From: Phoenix dactylifera
Lineage: Eukaryota; Streptophyta; Magnoliopsida; Arecales; Arecaceae
Assembly (NCBI RefSeq): GCF_009389715.1
Contig: NC_052399.1
Location: 9,426,585-9,490,584 of the forward strand
Direction: 5' to 3'
Length of the DNA: 64,000 nt
The translations under genes and the position numbers were made by a program. How positions within the stretch are numbered: the first letter of the stretch is position 1; the number at the start of each line of letters is the position of its first letter. Below are positions 1 to 14,022 of this stretch, piece by piece. A model generated the notes under the pieces. It saw nothing but the letters and a program-made list of their open reading frames with translations. It was not told the origin of the DNA and ran no database searches.

Positions 1-421
1 GACGGTGGATTTGGTTCGACTAATAATTAGATTTTCAACTCAGCGGTGGATTTGATTCAACCAATAGATAAACCTCAGACTGTGACTACTAACCATGGGA
101 CCAAATCTTGCACCCTTGTGAGCATCGTGGCCACATCCTTTGTAACAATTCAGGACCTCATCCAAAATAGCTAGCCGGAAAGTATTATTTGGATTCCTTG
201 ATTCTGTATAAGTATCCAAGATCTACCCAGTGAATAACTGATGTGGGACTAAACATACGCCTGCACGGGTCCTCACATACTCTCCCGTTCAAGTTCTGAC
301 ATCCTGGTCAGGGTTCAAATCCCTTCAAATTTAATCACAAACACCACGATCGGCCCGTGGTCAGTTCTAATAGATCCGTGCTGCAGTGTCCCCTAATCTA
401 CATAGGTTATGGGTCGGGTCT

Positions 422-433
422 GCTCTGATACCA
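422..433 (-). other. Primer binding site, initiator tRNA-Met type
   Basis: The minus strand reads TGGTATCAGAGC, separated by two bases from the LTR edge at 436. This is the standard complement of the plant initiator tRNA-Met 3' end used by many LTR elements, and it fixes the element's orientation as minus. Confidence 0.8.
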
Positions 434-484
434 TTTGTAATAACTTAGGATCTCATTCAAAATGGCTAGCTAGAAAGTATTATT

Positions 485-975
485 TGTTAGATTTTTTGGT
501 TAAATAATGATTAAAAGTTTTCATATTTTAAAATATATATATTTATATATATGTTAAGAAGTGAGTTTGGCTTGGTTGGTTTATATGTTGTCGCTCATCT
601 GAGCTACGGAGAGGGAAAGGAGAGTCGAACCCACGATTTCTAAATTAAAAATACAACGTACAAACCAACTAAGCCAAACTCCCTTCTTAACATAAGCAGA
701 GAACTTCTATTCTCCCTTCCTACTCTCTTAAAAAATTCTTTCCAATTTTTTTTTTCTGCATACAGATTTTGGATTCGAAGGCTTCTTTGATCCGTGCAAG
801 TCATTGAGGCAGAAGCAACATTGCGAGAGGCTATTGTATCTCAGGTGTGCCTCAGCATCTCGGGTTCTATTTTTCTACTTTCTCTATTTATTTTCTTTAA
901 GCCTATTACAGCTTATTATTTGTTGAAGTAGAATATTTTAGATTTTAATTTTCCTGGGATTTGTTATTCCCAACA
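485..975. mobile_element. Solo LTR (491 bp) nested in the TRIM
   Basis: The inserted block starts TGTTAG and ends CCAACA, and it is bounded by a perfect 5-bp target duplication TTATT (480-484 and 976-980). The uninterrupted sister LTR at 141-277 reads straight through this site (AGTATTATTTGG), so it acts as the empty site. The block has no coding region and carries a strong hairpin at 551-693. Confidence 0.85.
551..693. repeat. Inverted repeat with tRNA-Lys-like sequence inside the solo LTR
   Basis: Arms of 41 nt at 551-591 and 653-693 match at 37 of 41 positions when one is reverse-complemented. On the minus strand the right arm plus loop resembles a decayed tRNA. There is an A-box-like stretch (TTTGGCTTAGTTGG), an anticodon-loop-like TTTTTAA, and then a B-box CGTGGGTTCGACT like that of plant tRNA-Lys(UUU). 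The acceptor stem does not pair well, so a working tRNA is unlikely. A tRNA-derived (SINE-like) origin of the LTR interior is an inference. Confidence 0.55.
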
Positions 976-1068
976 TTATTTGGGTTCCTTGATCCTGTAT
1001 AAGTACTCAAGATCTACCTAGCGAATAACCGATGTGGGACTAAACACATACCGGTACGGATCCTCATA

Positions 1069-2029
1069 CCCTTCCTGCAGTTGAACTGGGCCACAAACGA
1101 TATGTGTGGCCGCAGAGGGATGGCTTTTTATGGAGGTATGTTTTGCGTGCCCATTCTTTCAAGGGTTGATGGGGACTCCCTAAAAGCTAGCGATCACGCG
1201 GAACTCTTGAAGGGAGAGGGACTGCACCCTGGTGGGGCTCGTGTGAAAGCTGAGAATGTCCTAGAGGGTGAATTATTTTCTAAAGTTTTTATAACATGGA
1301 AAACTTTAAGTTAATAGGGAAGCCAAGGTTAGGGTAATAACAAAAACCTAGTAACCCCTTTAATTTGGTTATCAGTACTATAAATTTGTAAGCTTAAGAG
1401 AGTCTAATTTAGATCTTTTACCTTATACCCATCCTATTCCTACCAACGCTAACAAGGGTGTAGAAAAGGATAGCAAATTTGGTCTGTTTATAGTCCTTAT
1501 GCATTGAACTTGATGGTCTTAGAAAAGCATCTAGCTTTGTCGATTCTTTGGATCCAAGAAGGTTTTACAAGAAAGAAACTTATAAGTTTCTCTAAGAAAG
1601 AAACTCTAAAAAAAGGCTAGAATCTTCTAGGTAACTTATAAAACTTCCCTGAAAGTGACTGGTGTCCGAAAAGTGTGACAAGATAGGCAAACTACGGAAT
1701 AAAAGATTCTCATGAGATTGATGCGATTGATATCGAGTCAAATATTGCCAAGTGGACCTCTCTCCTCATGAAGAAAGACACTTAAATGGTGTTCATCATC
1801 AATTCAATTGCTCTACAAATGCTGGACTGTTCTTTTTCTTTCTTGCTCTAAATAGTAGATGACTGCTTGCTATTAAGGTGTCACTTGCTAGTTACCCATA
1901 CCATTTTGATTAACTTCTCCTCGGTATGTAGAATATATGCTAAATTGACTTCATACGTTAGGATGTGCATAGCCTACACAACTAGGAACAACATAATACA
2001 CGGTCAGCCTAAGCTTAACCCTAGCTTCC
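1069..2029. other. Intergenic, no gene recognised
   Basis: A short open stretch at 1081-1314 has no recognisable domain, Kozak context or splice structure. The rest is stop-rich single-copy-looking sequence. Confidence 0.5.
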
Positions 2030-2089
2030 ATGCAATCAGACATTTTTATACCTATTAGACAGGAAGAAGAGAGAAAACTTGACCCATTT

Positions 2090-2990
2090 CTAAAATTCAG
2101 AAAAATTAAAAAAATTGTAAAAAAATTGATTGTTAATTATTTTTGGAATCATGTTAAAAAAATGCACATATTTTTTTCCACTAGAAAAAATTCCACACAC
2201 AAAAGAAAATTTGTTCGTAATATTTTGTACACATGCAAAAAAAAAATGTTCGTAATATTTCCTCCACGAACAATTAAATTAATTCCACGCATAAAAAAGA
2301 AAATTTGTTCGTAACATTCTCTCCACGAGCAGATAAATTAGATTTTTAGTGATTTGCTCCAAAAAAAATTCATGCACAAAAAATCAATTGTAATATTTGC
2401 TAAATTAGATTTTTAGTTGGACTCTTCGAAAAAGAATAAATTAGATTTTTAGTGGGAATCTACATAAAAAAATAAAATTTTGTATAAAAAGAAAAATTCT
2501 GCTCCTTATTTCTTATTCTCCACGAGTAAATTCTATTTTTAGTGGGACTCTTTAAAAAGAAAAAAAATGTTAATGTCAAAATTTATTCAAAAAGAAATGT
2601 TTGCACAAAAAAAGATTCCACACACACACACACACACCCCGAATAAAAAGGGAAATGTACGCACAAAATAATCATTTGTAATATTTTCTAAATTCGATTT
2701 TTAGTAGGACTCTTTGAAAAGAAAAAAAATCATTCCAAAAGGAACAATCAAATTCACTCAAAAAAGAAAATTCTGATTCTTAGTTCTTACTCTCTACAAC
2801 TAAATTAGATTTTTTTAATGTCAAAAATCTGTTCAAAAAGAAATGTGTGAACAAAAAAAATCCTATGCACACAAAAGACAAAAATGGAAATGTACGCACA
2901 ACAAAAAATTGTTGGTAACATTTTCTAAATTTGATTTTTAGTAGGACTCTTCGAAAAGAAAAATAAATATTCAAAAAGAAAATTTCAAAT
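2090..2990. repeat. A-rich degenerate tandem repeat
   Basis: A motif of the type 'aaattagatttttagtgggactctt' followed by A-rich spacer and 'attcgtaatatttt' recurs, diverged, about every 100-180 bp. A (CA)n microsatellite sits at 2619-2637. No coding potential is apparent. Confidence 0.5.
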
Positions 2991-2999
2991 TTCCCTCAT

Positions 3000-4560
3000 G
3001 AAGAAAAAATTCCCTTCTTATTTTTATTTATTTTATCCACAGATAAAAAATTCGAACTTGAGTTGTGTCACGATGATCATATGTAGCAGGAGACCCAAAA
3101 AGAAAACTCGTCTCCATTTCTTACCATAATTGAAATGCCAATTCATGCCAAGATGATCGAAGTGATTCAGAAGGTCAGTGTTGCATTTTTTTTATTGCTC
3201 CTTTAATTATTCATGTTTTCTTACAATAGAAATAGTTGAAATGCTATAGGTATAAATTAGAAGCAACTGAAGTCTGAAACTTGATTGTTGCAGCTAGGAA
3301 TAAGCTTTGGCATAGGTTAGTATTGCATTTTTTTCACTTCTTTTATTACTTGACTTTATTTACATTAAATATGATTTAAACTATTCGACGAACAAAATAG
3401 ATATTCCCTATATTTGTATGTTAATATTTTATTATTTAGACATCTTATTCTTTAGTATCGGCCACATATGAACATATTACGACAGTTGACATTACTATGA
3501 ACGACCTAATCAAGAAAAAAATTTCTTTGATTTTTCTTTTCTAATGTTAATTTTATCTTGGTCTTGAATTTTTCAGTTCATAAATATAAATGTTAGCTTC
3601 ATATTTTATAGCTACCATGCAATAGAAGTTAAATAATGTAGATCTATTTAATATTTCACTAGATTTATTAATATAACAGATTAATATTAATATTCAATTG
3701 CTATTTATTTAGCATTGATATATATTTGATATTAATATTAAGATTTTAATATAAAATTTATTTGATATTTGATATTAATATAAATTTAATATTATTTATG
3801 TATAGATTAAATATTTATATTAATATTTAATATTTATATTAAAAGAAAGATCTAATCCTATTAAATTGTTAATTATTTTATTTCCAATTCAATGTTAAAA
3901 TAATATTAACATTTAATGTTAATATTTAAATAATATTTAATGCTGTTGGTAGGCTGTTGGACAAATATTATTCGATATTTGATTCAACTCATTTATGGTT
4001 GCTTTGGATTTTAAATGCCCAAGCAAATTTTGTTATTGGTAAGTTGTGTCTCTACTTATTCATTTAATGCATATAAACGTTACTAATTTTTTTCTTCTAT
4101 ACTTTTTCATAGGTTGAAAGAATCATAAGATAAACATTCTAACCAAAATGAAAATAACCATTCAAGTTCTAAAGATAAAAAACTGGAATCTTCTACATAA
4201 AAACAAAAAAGATCAGATGTCTCCATATAAGCACATATTTATTTATCCTACTACAAGCATTCAACCATCAATAATTATTAAATATATTTTACTTATAATA
4301 TTTTTTTTGTCATTTTTTTTATGTTCTTATTATCCTTCTATTACATCAAATTATATGTCGGTTTTCATTATCTCCCTGCACATGATGCGAGTATCATTCT
4401 TGTTAATAATCCACGATACTCTTAAAAGCAAATAATAGGAGTCTTATAGAATTAAGTAGAATAATCCTACCCTTTTTCTTACATTATTTGTAAAAAAGAA
4501 ATAAAGAGTGGATTAAATGGGATCAAGTCCTTCTTAGAAAGTGTTTCTTTTCAATTACTC
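3000..4560. other. AT-rich intergenic sequence
   Basis: Very AT-rich. 3650-3950 is simple-sequence-like, with repeated TTAATATT and TATTTAAT runs. Short ORFs here are low-complexity and match nothing recognisable. Confidence 0.5.
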
Positions 4561-4569
4561 TCCCTCCTT

Positions 4570-4845
4570 GGCACGTGGGTTCACATGTGCAGGGAATCTT
4601 CGAGTCGCGAGTAGAGGGATCGTTCATTCACTAACACCTCATCGCTCTCACGGCTGACGGCTTCCCTCTCACCGGCACCAGCCGCTAGGCGAAAACCGTT
4701 TACCCACCTAACGGCTCCCCAACGCCGTCAGGACCATCGAGCACCTTCCGATGCGGGGCCCTCCCGCTTCCCTAGGACACGTGGCTCCGTTTCCGCGGGC
4801 CTCCGTTTCCGCGGGCCACGCCTACCAAAAAAGTTTCCGCGGGCC
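4570..4845 (+). promoter_or_regulatory. G-boxes and a triple 13-mer upstream of MIPS
   Basis: CACGTG G-box cores lie at 4572-4577 (context GGCACGTGGG) and 4778-4783 (context GACACGTGGC, an ABRE-like form). Three copies of GTTTCCGCGGGCC lie at 4789-4801, 4805-4817 and 4833-4845. The block is much more GC- and CpG-rich than its surroundings and ends about 250 bp before the TATA box. ABA, light or stress control of MIPS through bZIP factors is a reasonable inference; the 13-mer is not a motif I know. Confidence 0.5.
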
Positions 4846-5097
4846 CCACTCCATGCATCACGACGAATTCCGGCCTTACTTTACCGCATAGAAATCCCCA
4901 TGCGACCGCTCGAATCCACCGCCCTGGCACCCAACAAGAACGGCTCCACGTTTCCCGAAGGAAAGCATCGGGAACGGTGGCATATCTTTTTCTATGCGGA
5001 GATCCGGACATAGAATCACCGCGGAAGGGCATCCACGCGTTGCACTCCGCGAGAAGCATAGACCAGTGGAAACGCGACACGCGTCCGTCCACCTCAC

Positions 5098-5105
5098 TAT
5101 AAATA
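5098..5105 (+). promoter_or_regulatory. TATA box of the MIPS gene
   Basis: TATAAATA is followed by a plausible 5' leader of about 130 bases with a CT-rich tract (5188-5205) and a thrice-repeated 'aggattaagg' before the ATG at 5267. Confidence 0.65.
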
Positions 5106-5266
5106 AGGGGGGCTTGGGGCTCCTAATCGAAGAAGCTCGCCGGGAGCGGGAGAGAGAGAAGGCTATAGTTTTCATATTCCCGTTCTTCCTCTCTCTCTCT
5201 CTAATCTCTGATTTAGTCTTGATTAGTTGTGTGATTAAGGAGGATTAAGGAGGATTAAGGGAGAAG

Positions 5267-9544
<4,278 letters not shown>

Positions 9545-10559
9545 ACCACCATTGAAAGAAGAGAGGGTGGAGAAGGGGGGGGGGGGGGGGATCATGGCCC
9601 TTTTCTGTTGTATGTATGGCTTTGCTTTGTTCAAACTGGGCCTTTTTTCTTTTTTACTTGTGTGGCTATTGGCTTTTCTTTAGCTGATGAAGCTCGATCA
9701 GTGCAGGCAAATCCCATGTATTTTTCAGCTTCAGATTTAGTAGCCCTTATTATAAATGGCCTTTTGTCTTCAGAAAAACTCATCTTTTCTGACCTGTGAT
9801 TCTTATTTTGGTTCCATGCATCCCTTATCATTTCATGTTTTTATTTTTCGAACAAGCTCGGCTTTGCTTAAGTACAATAATTAGGTGTCATGGCTTCTTT
9901 ATGTAGAATGGGTAAATAATACTGTAGGTAAATAATTTCCTGTTTTATTTTTTTCAAAGAAAAACAGAGGCTTAAAGGGCATTTCATCCTTACTGGTATC
10001 TCTGGTTATGAATTTTATGATGCTTCTGTTTTATATTAGGGTGTCTCTTGGATCTTACCCTAAAGAAATAAAGGTGTTACCAAGTTTTCCAGATGAACAT
10101 GAACTTATTGGTATGACATTATTGCCGGCCAACAAAATGGTGACGGCTTGACACAGGAGGCCAACATGAAGTTTTAAGATTTTAATTTCCTACCACTATT
10201 GGTGGGCATTGTATTGATGGAGCTGATGAAACATGTGGATTTGTTCTCTCGGCTATTTTGTGGTTTTGCTGCTGGACAATATTAATGGCTGCATCAAGAA
10301 CAGTCAATTAAAGGGAAGAAGAAAACAGGAAGATACCCCCAAATCACACTCTTGGAATTTCTGTGAAGGTAATTGTAACCAGTAGAAGGTTGAAATGGCT
10401 AATTTTAAATAAATTTGTTTCACAAGGCCTTGAGAAACATTATGGTTGAGAAGGGAAAAAGAAATGGTTCATGTCTGATGTGGGTTTCTGGTAGCTTTGT
10501 TTGATGTTGTTGAAAACTGCAACTCTTGAGCATCTTCTTGTTGTCAAGATTTTTGTCTT
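9545..10559. other. MIPS 3' UTR and intergenic sequence
   Basis: The 3' UTR probably runs to about 9.8 kb. A run of 16 G lies at 9575-9590, 31 bases after the stop codon. Nothing else is recognised before the LTR-like block at about 10.56 kb. Confidence 0.5.
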
Positions 10560-11985
10560 GGACAAGATCATAGCCGTACCAAATGCGAGCCCCTCCTCGC
10601 TTATAAAAGGAGCCCTTCCCCTCTTCCTTGGCACCATTCGGGAGAGAGAGAGCGCTTTACCATTAAAGAGTTGATGGCAAGGTGTTCTGCGGGAGGGCTC
10701 GGAGCATTCGTCGTTGATCCGGCTAGGAGGATCTTGCTGGAGGCAAGGTGAGTTCCCTCTCCTCCTCCTCTCCGATCCTTGGGCCACCATCTCCTTTGAA
10801 TCCGGCCGGCAAGCCGCCAGATTAAGGTGAAGTTAGACTCTCCTATTTTGGTGCACCTCTCCTTCCATTTCGGTCGGCCATCGCCGGGTTTTACACAATG
10901 CCGACGTCGCAAGGGCCAACGACCATAGGGGGCACCGGCCATAGGCAGCAGCTGCCGCCGAGCAGTCCCTTCAGGAAGAAGGAAGGAAGGGAGAGAGAGG
11001 GAGAGCCTTCTGGCTCTCTCCTCTCTTTCTCTCTCCTTCTCTCTTGATTTCTCTTTCCTGGGTTTCTCTGTTGGTTTCTCTATTTCTCTCTCTATGGTTT
11101 TTCTCTCTCTAGTTTCTTCCTCTAGATTGGATGTGAACTGGATTAAAAAAACAAGAATTTTGGGTTTATCTCGTTATTATGTCAAGCCTCGTCACAGGCT
11201 GGAAATGTAGTACTTTGGCAGGCCCCATCATAGGCTATGAATGTGGAACTAAAATTGGCAAGCCTCACCACAGACTAGAAATATGATACTTGGCAGCCCC
11301 ATCACAGGTTGGTAAATGTGGAACTAAAATTGGTAGGCCCCGCCACAGGCTGGAAATATGATACTTTGGCAGCCCCACTACAGGCTGGAGAATGTGACTG
11401 AGATTTGGCCCAAAGTCAATAAGATAATTGATCCGGATCAAATTAATAAGGAATGAAATGAAAAGCATCGAAAATACTAATGAAGATTTATGAGCTATTG
11501 TATGATATATCACTCTTGAGTGGCTGGGTTTCTATTGATATTTGATGTTCATATTTATATTGATTATTCAAGCATTGTTGATAGCCGGTTTGTGATTTTA
11601 TAATGTGTGCAATGTTTTCCTGTAGTTTTCAAATCTATTTTATTATTGTGTTGGTATGGATGTGTAGGGATTCTTATTGGGCTGTAAAGCTCACTCTCCT
11701 TCTTTTTTTCTCTTTTTAGAGTTGCAGGATGCATAGACCTGGATGGAATGGGCGTAGAGTGCGAGTGTCAGAGTTATCAGTTAGTTTATTTTGATACCGA
11801 TGAACATTGAAAGCTCTTGTAATTGAACTAATCTGATTATTTGGATAGATTGGATTTAACTATTTGAATTAATTAATTAGTTTGGAAATTATTGGATTTT
11901 TGTTCATCATAGGCTTTACATGATCTTTAGGGCACATGCGGCCGGTTGTGTATCGGACTTTGGTGCTGGGTTTTGAGGCGTGACA
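10560..11985 (+). mobile_element. Probable solo LTR, Ty3/gypsy (Del-like)
   Basis: A TATA-like TATAAAAGG at about 10602-10610 precedes a GC-rich leader. A tandem block of 'ggccccatcacaggctgg' units follows at 11180-11400. Further on come motifs familiar from gypsy LTRs: 'ttcttattgggctgtaaagctc', 'gtgtatcggactttggtgctggg' and an end in GGCGTGACA at 11977-11985. No primer binding site follows and no gag-pol is present, so a solo LTR is likely. The left edge is uncertain and I found no clear target duplication. Confidence 0.55.
11180..11400. repeat. Tandem repeat of about 35-75 bp inside the LTR
   Basis: Six diverged copies of 'ggc(a/c)(a/g)(g/c)cc..catcacaggctgg.aatgtg' alternate in two sub-types, giving a higher-order period of roughly 75 bp. 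Confidence 0.65.
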
Positions 11986-12532
11986 ATATGTTTGCAGTAA
12001 TGAAGCAACAGAGCTCGGGCTAATGCACGAGCACAAAGTTACAAGATATATTTTCCACATACCGAGTTGTAAGATTTTCCTACAGTTAAAAAAGAGTATT
12101 AAGGATCTGCACCACTGACACAGGAAAATCTCAAAACACTTCAAAGACTAGTCCTCCTCAAATTTTTACGTTAACTTTTTTGAATCAATAATCTAAAATA
12201 CCTTCCAGTCTATTTAGTTGATAAGCATTTGAGAAGATCACTAGAATTTATTCTATTTAGTTGATAAGAAAATGAAAATAATTGGTTTATTCATTTAAAA
12301 TTTTAATGTTAATAAGAAAGATCCGCATATATAGCAGAGGGGGAAAATTTGCCATCTCCCTTTCCGAATCCACTGCACCACGTAACCATCCAAAGATCTC
12401 CAAATCCAAACAAACCCTATAATCCTCAACTGTTTCATTAGCTGAAAGCGAGAGATCCAAGGACTGAATATTATCCAAGCCTTATAATTCTCAACTCCTA
12501 TCCCTATCTCCCTCACTTCTTTCATCTCTCTT

Positions 12533-12543
12533 TATTTATATAT
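12533..12543 (+). promoter_or_regulatory. TATA-like element of the first lipid-transfer gene
   Basis: TATTTATATAT about 80 bp before the ATG at 12618, followed by a CT-rich leader. Confidence 0.45.
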
Positions 12544-12617
12544 CCATATCCCATTCCTCTCCTCACCCTTCTCTCTCGCACACTAAAGCTCTGTTCCTCG
12601 TTCCAACACCACCACCC

Positions 12618-14022
12618 ATGGCTCGACTGGTGCTGGCCATTGGTGCCATGGCCATTTGGGCTTTCTTAGTCCCCGCCGCCGTCGCCGCCGACTCCTCTCC
12701 TTCGCCACCCCCAGCTTGTGACGATGTTATCCCGGATATGGCGGATTGCTTGCCGTATGTGACCGATGGGAGCAGCGTGCCGAGCCCCGGCAAGGGCTGC
12801 TGCACCGGCATCGCGCAGGTGGTTGCCAAGAGCCCGCTATGTATTTGTGAAGCACTCGAGGAGGCCTCCCAACTAAATATAGCCGTTAACATGACTCGGG
12901 CTCTTGGGCTCCCCAAGATTTGCAAGCTAAACGTGCCTCCAATGAGTAGTTGTAATGGTAATGCAGTTGTTTTTTTTTTTTTTTTTGACCACAACCCTTT
13001 CATCTTGACTTGGTTATGCATCGCCTTTTCTTCTAATCCTGTAAAATTGTCCCGAGTGTTAGTTTTTCAAGTATTTCTTTTTAAGTCGATTGAATTATTT
13101 TTATTTTTTGTGGAAATTTTTAAGCTTAAGAAATGATCTAATGCACCCATTTTGTTACTGTTATACTTGGTTGAATTATCTTTGGTTAAGATCTCTGGCA
13201 TTCAAATATGTCATATTTAAATTGCATTCTTAATTGCTATATCTCTATTCTAAAAAAATTACTATAGGTTTTTCTTTTTTTTCTTTTTTCTTTTACAGTA
13301 GACCTACTATTAATCTTGTTTTGATGAAACTTACATTTTGTTCTTCTTGGAAATTGCAGCTACGAGTCCTCCTGGTGAATCTCCGGGCAAGTTTCTCTCC
13401 TTCTTCTATCTCCCTTTTATTTGATCACTCTGTTTTTTTTCTTTTTTCTTTTTTTTTTTGGCTACAGATAACTAAAATGATTGCGGTCCTGATTTACCAG
13501 GGTTTTTAGACAGGAAATACTACTAATGGTTTTGATGGCCGAAATGCTCATTTCACCGTTGCCTATTGACACTAAATACTAGTGCTTTTTTTTGGGGGGG
13601 AAGGTTCACTAAACATTAATTTAAACTGTAACATATATTTAAGCTTGTTCTTGAATTTAGATTACAGTTTGTGTGTGGCTTAGTCTTCGGTAGTAAATCA
13701 CTAATCCACACATCAATCTGATTCTTCCCTCCCTAAGTACTACTCCATGAAGATTATCCATGCATGCTAATTCTCTGAATGCAATGCAGCTCCGTCATCG
13801 CCACCACCAAAATCACCATCGGTGCCGTCTCCGGCGCCGGTCGCTCCTTCACCAGCCCCAGTCTCTCCACCACCAGCGGCCCCACCGGTCTCTCCGGCTC
13901 AGCCACCTGTTGTTCCAGCCCAAGCACCATCACCCTCAAGCACAGCTGAGCTCAGGACTTCTCACAGATTCCTTGTTGGGATGCTGGCATTTGCCATGTT
14001 CTTCTCATGGAGGATGTTTTAG
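12618..14022 (+). CDS. GPI-anchored non-specific lipid-transfer protein (LTPG), copy 1
   Basis: Secreted lipid-binding protein held on the outer plasma membrane or cell wall by a GPI anchor; the family acts in export of cuticle or suberin lipids. Exons: 12618-12957, 13360-13386 and 13790-14022, giving 199 aa. A hydrophobic signal peptide covers about residues 1-24. The eight-cysteine motif is complete: Cys34, 44, 61, 62, 75, 77, 102 and 112, with spacing X9, X16, CC, X12, CxC, X24, X9. A Pro/Ala/Ser-rich linker (about 115-175) suits arabinogalactan glycosylation. The C-terminus ends in a hydrophobic stretch (FLVGMLAFAMFFSW), as GPI signals do. Intron 2 starts with GC (CCGG|GCAAGT), a non-canonical donor; the paralogue uses GT at the same place. 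It pairs with the gene at 16852. Substrate and exact LTPG subgroup cannot be told from sequence alone. Confidence 0.9.

Larger units (their letters stand above)
141..1068 (-). mobile_element. TRIM-like miniature LTR retrotransposon, split by a nested solo LTR
   Basis: Two 137-bp direct repeats lie at 141-277 and, after removal of the nested insertion, at 436-1068. On the minus strand they begin TGTGAGG and end in TTACA. Between them are only about 158 bp with no coding capacity. Next to the upstream LTR (minus-strand order), 422-433 reads on the minus strand as TGGTATCAGAGC, the classic initiator-tRNA-Met primer binding site, two bases from the LTR. Next to the other LTR, 278-290 is purine-rich on the minus strand (GAACGGGAGAGTA), as expected for a polypurine tract. 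The flanks TCCTT (136-140) and CCCTT (1069-1073) look like a diverged 5-bp target duplication. The short LTRs, minimal interior and absence of ORFs define a TRIM. A partial relative lies at 22223-22440. Confidence 0.8.

Noticed and set aside
551-693. A functional tRNA-Lys gene
   Set aside because: The acceptor stem pairs poorly and the motifs are embedded in an inverted repeat inside an LTR. It is described only as tRNA-like.
11869-12525. Minus-strand ORFs between the solo LTR and LTPG copy 1
   Set aside because: They overlap LTR sequence and the LTPG promoter, lack domains and have no splice support.
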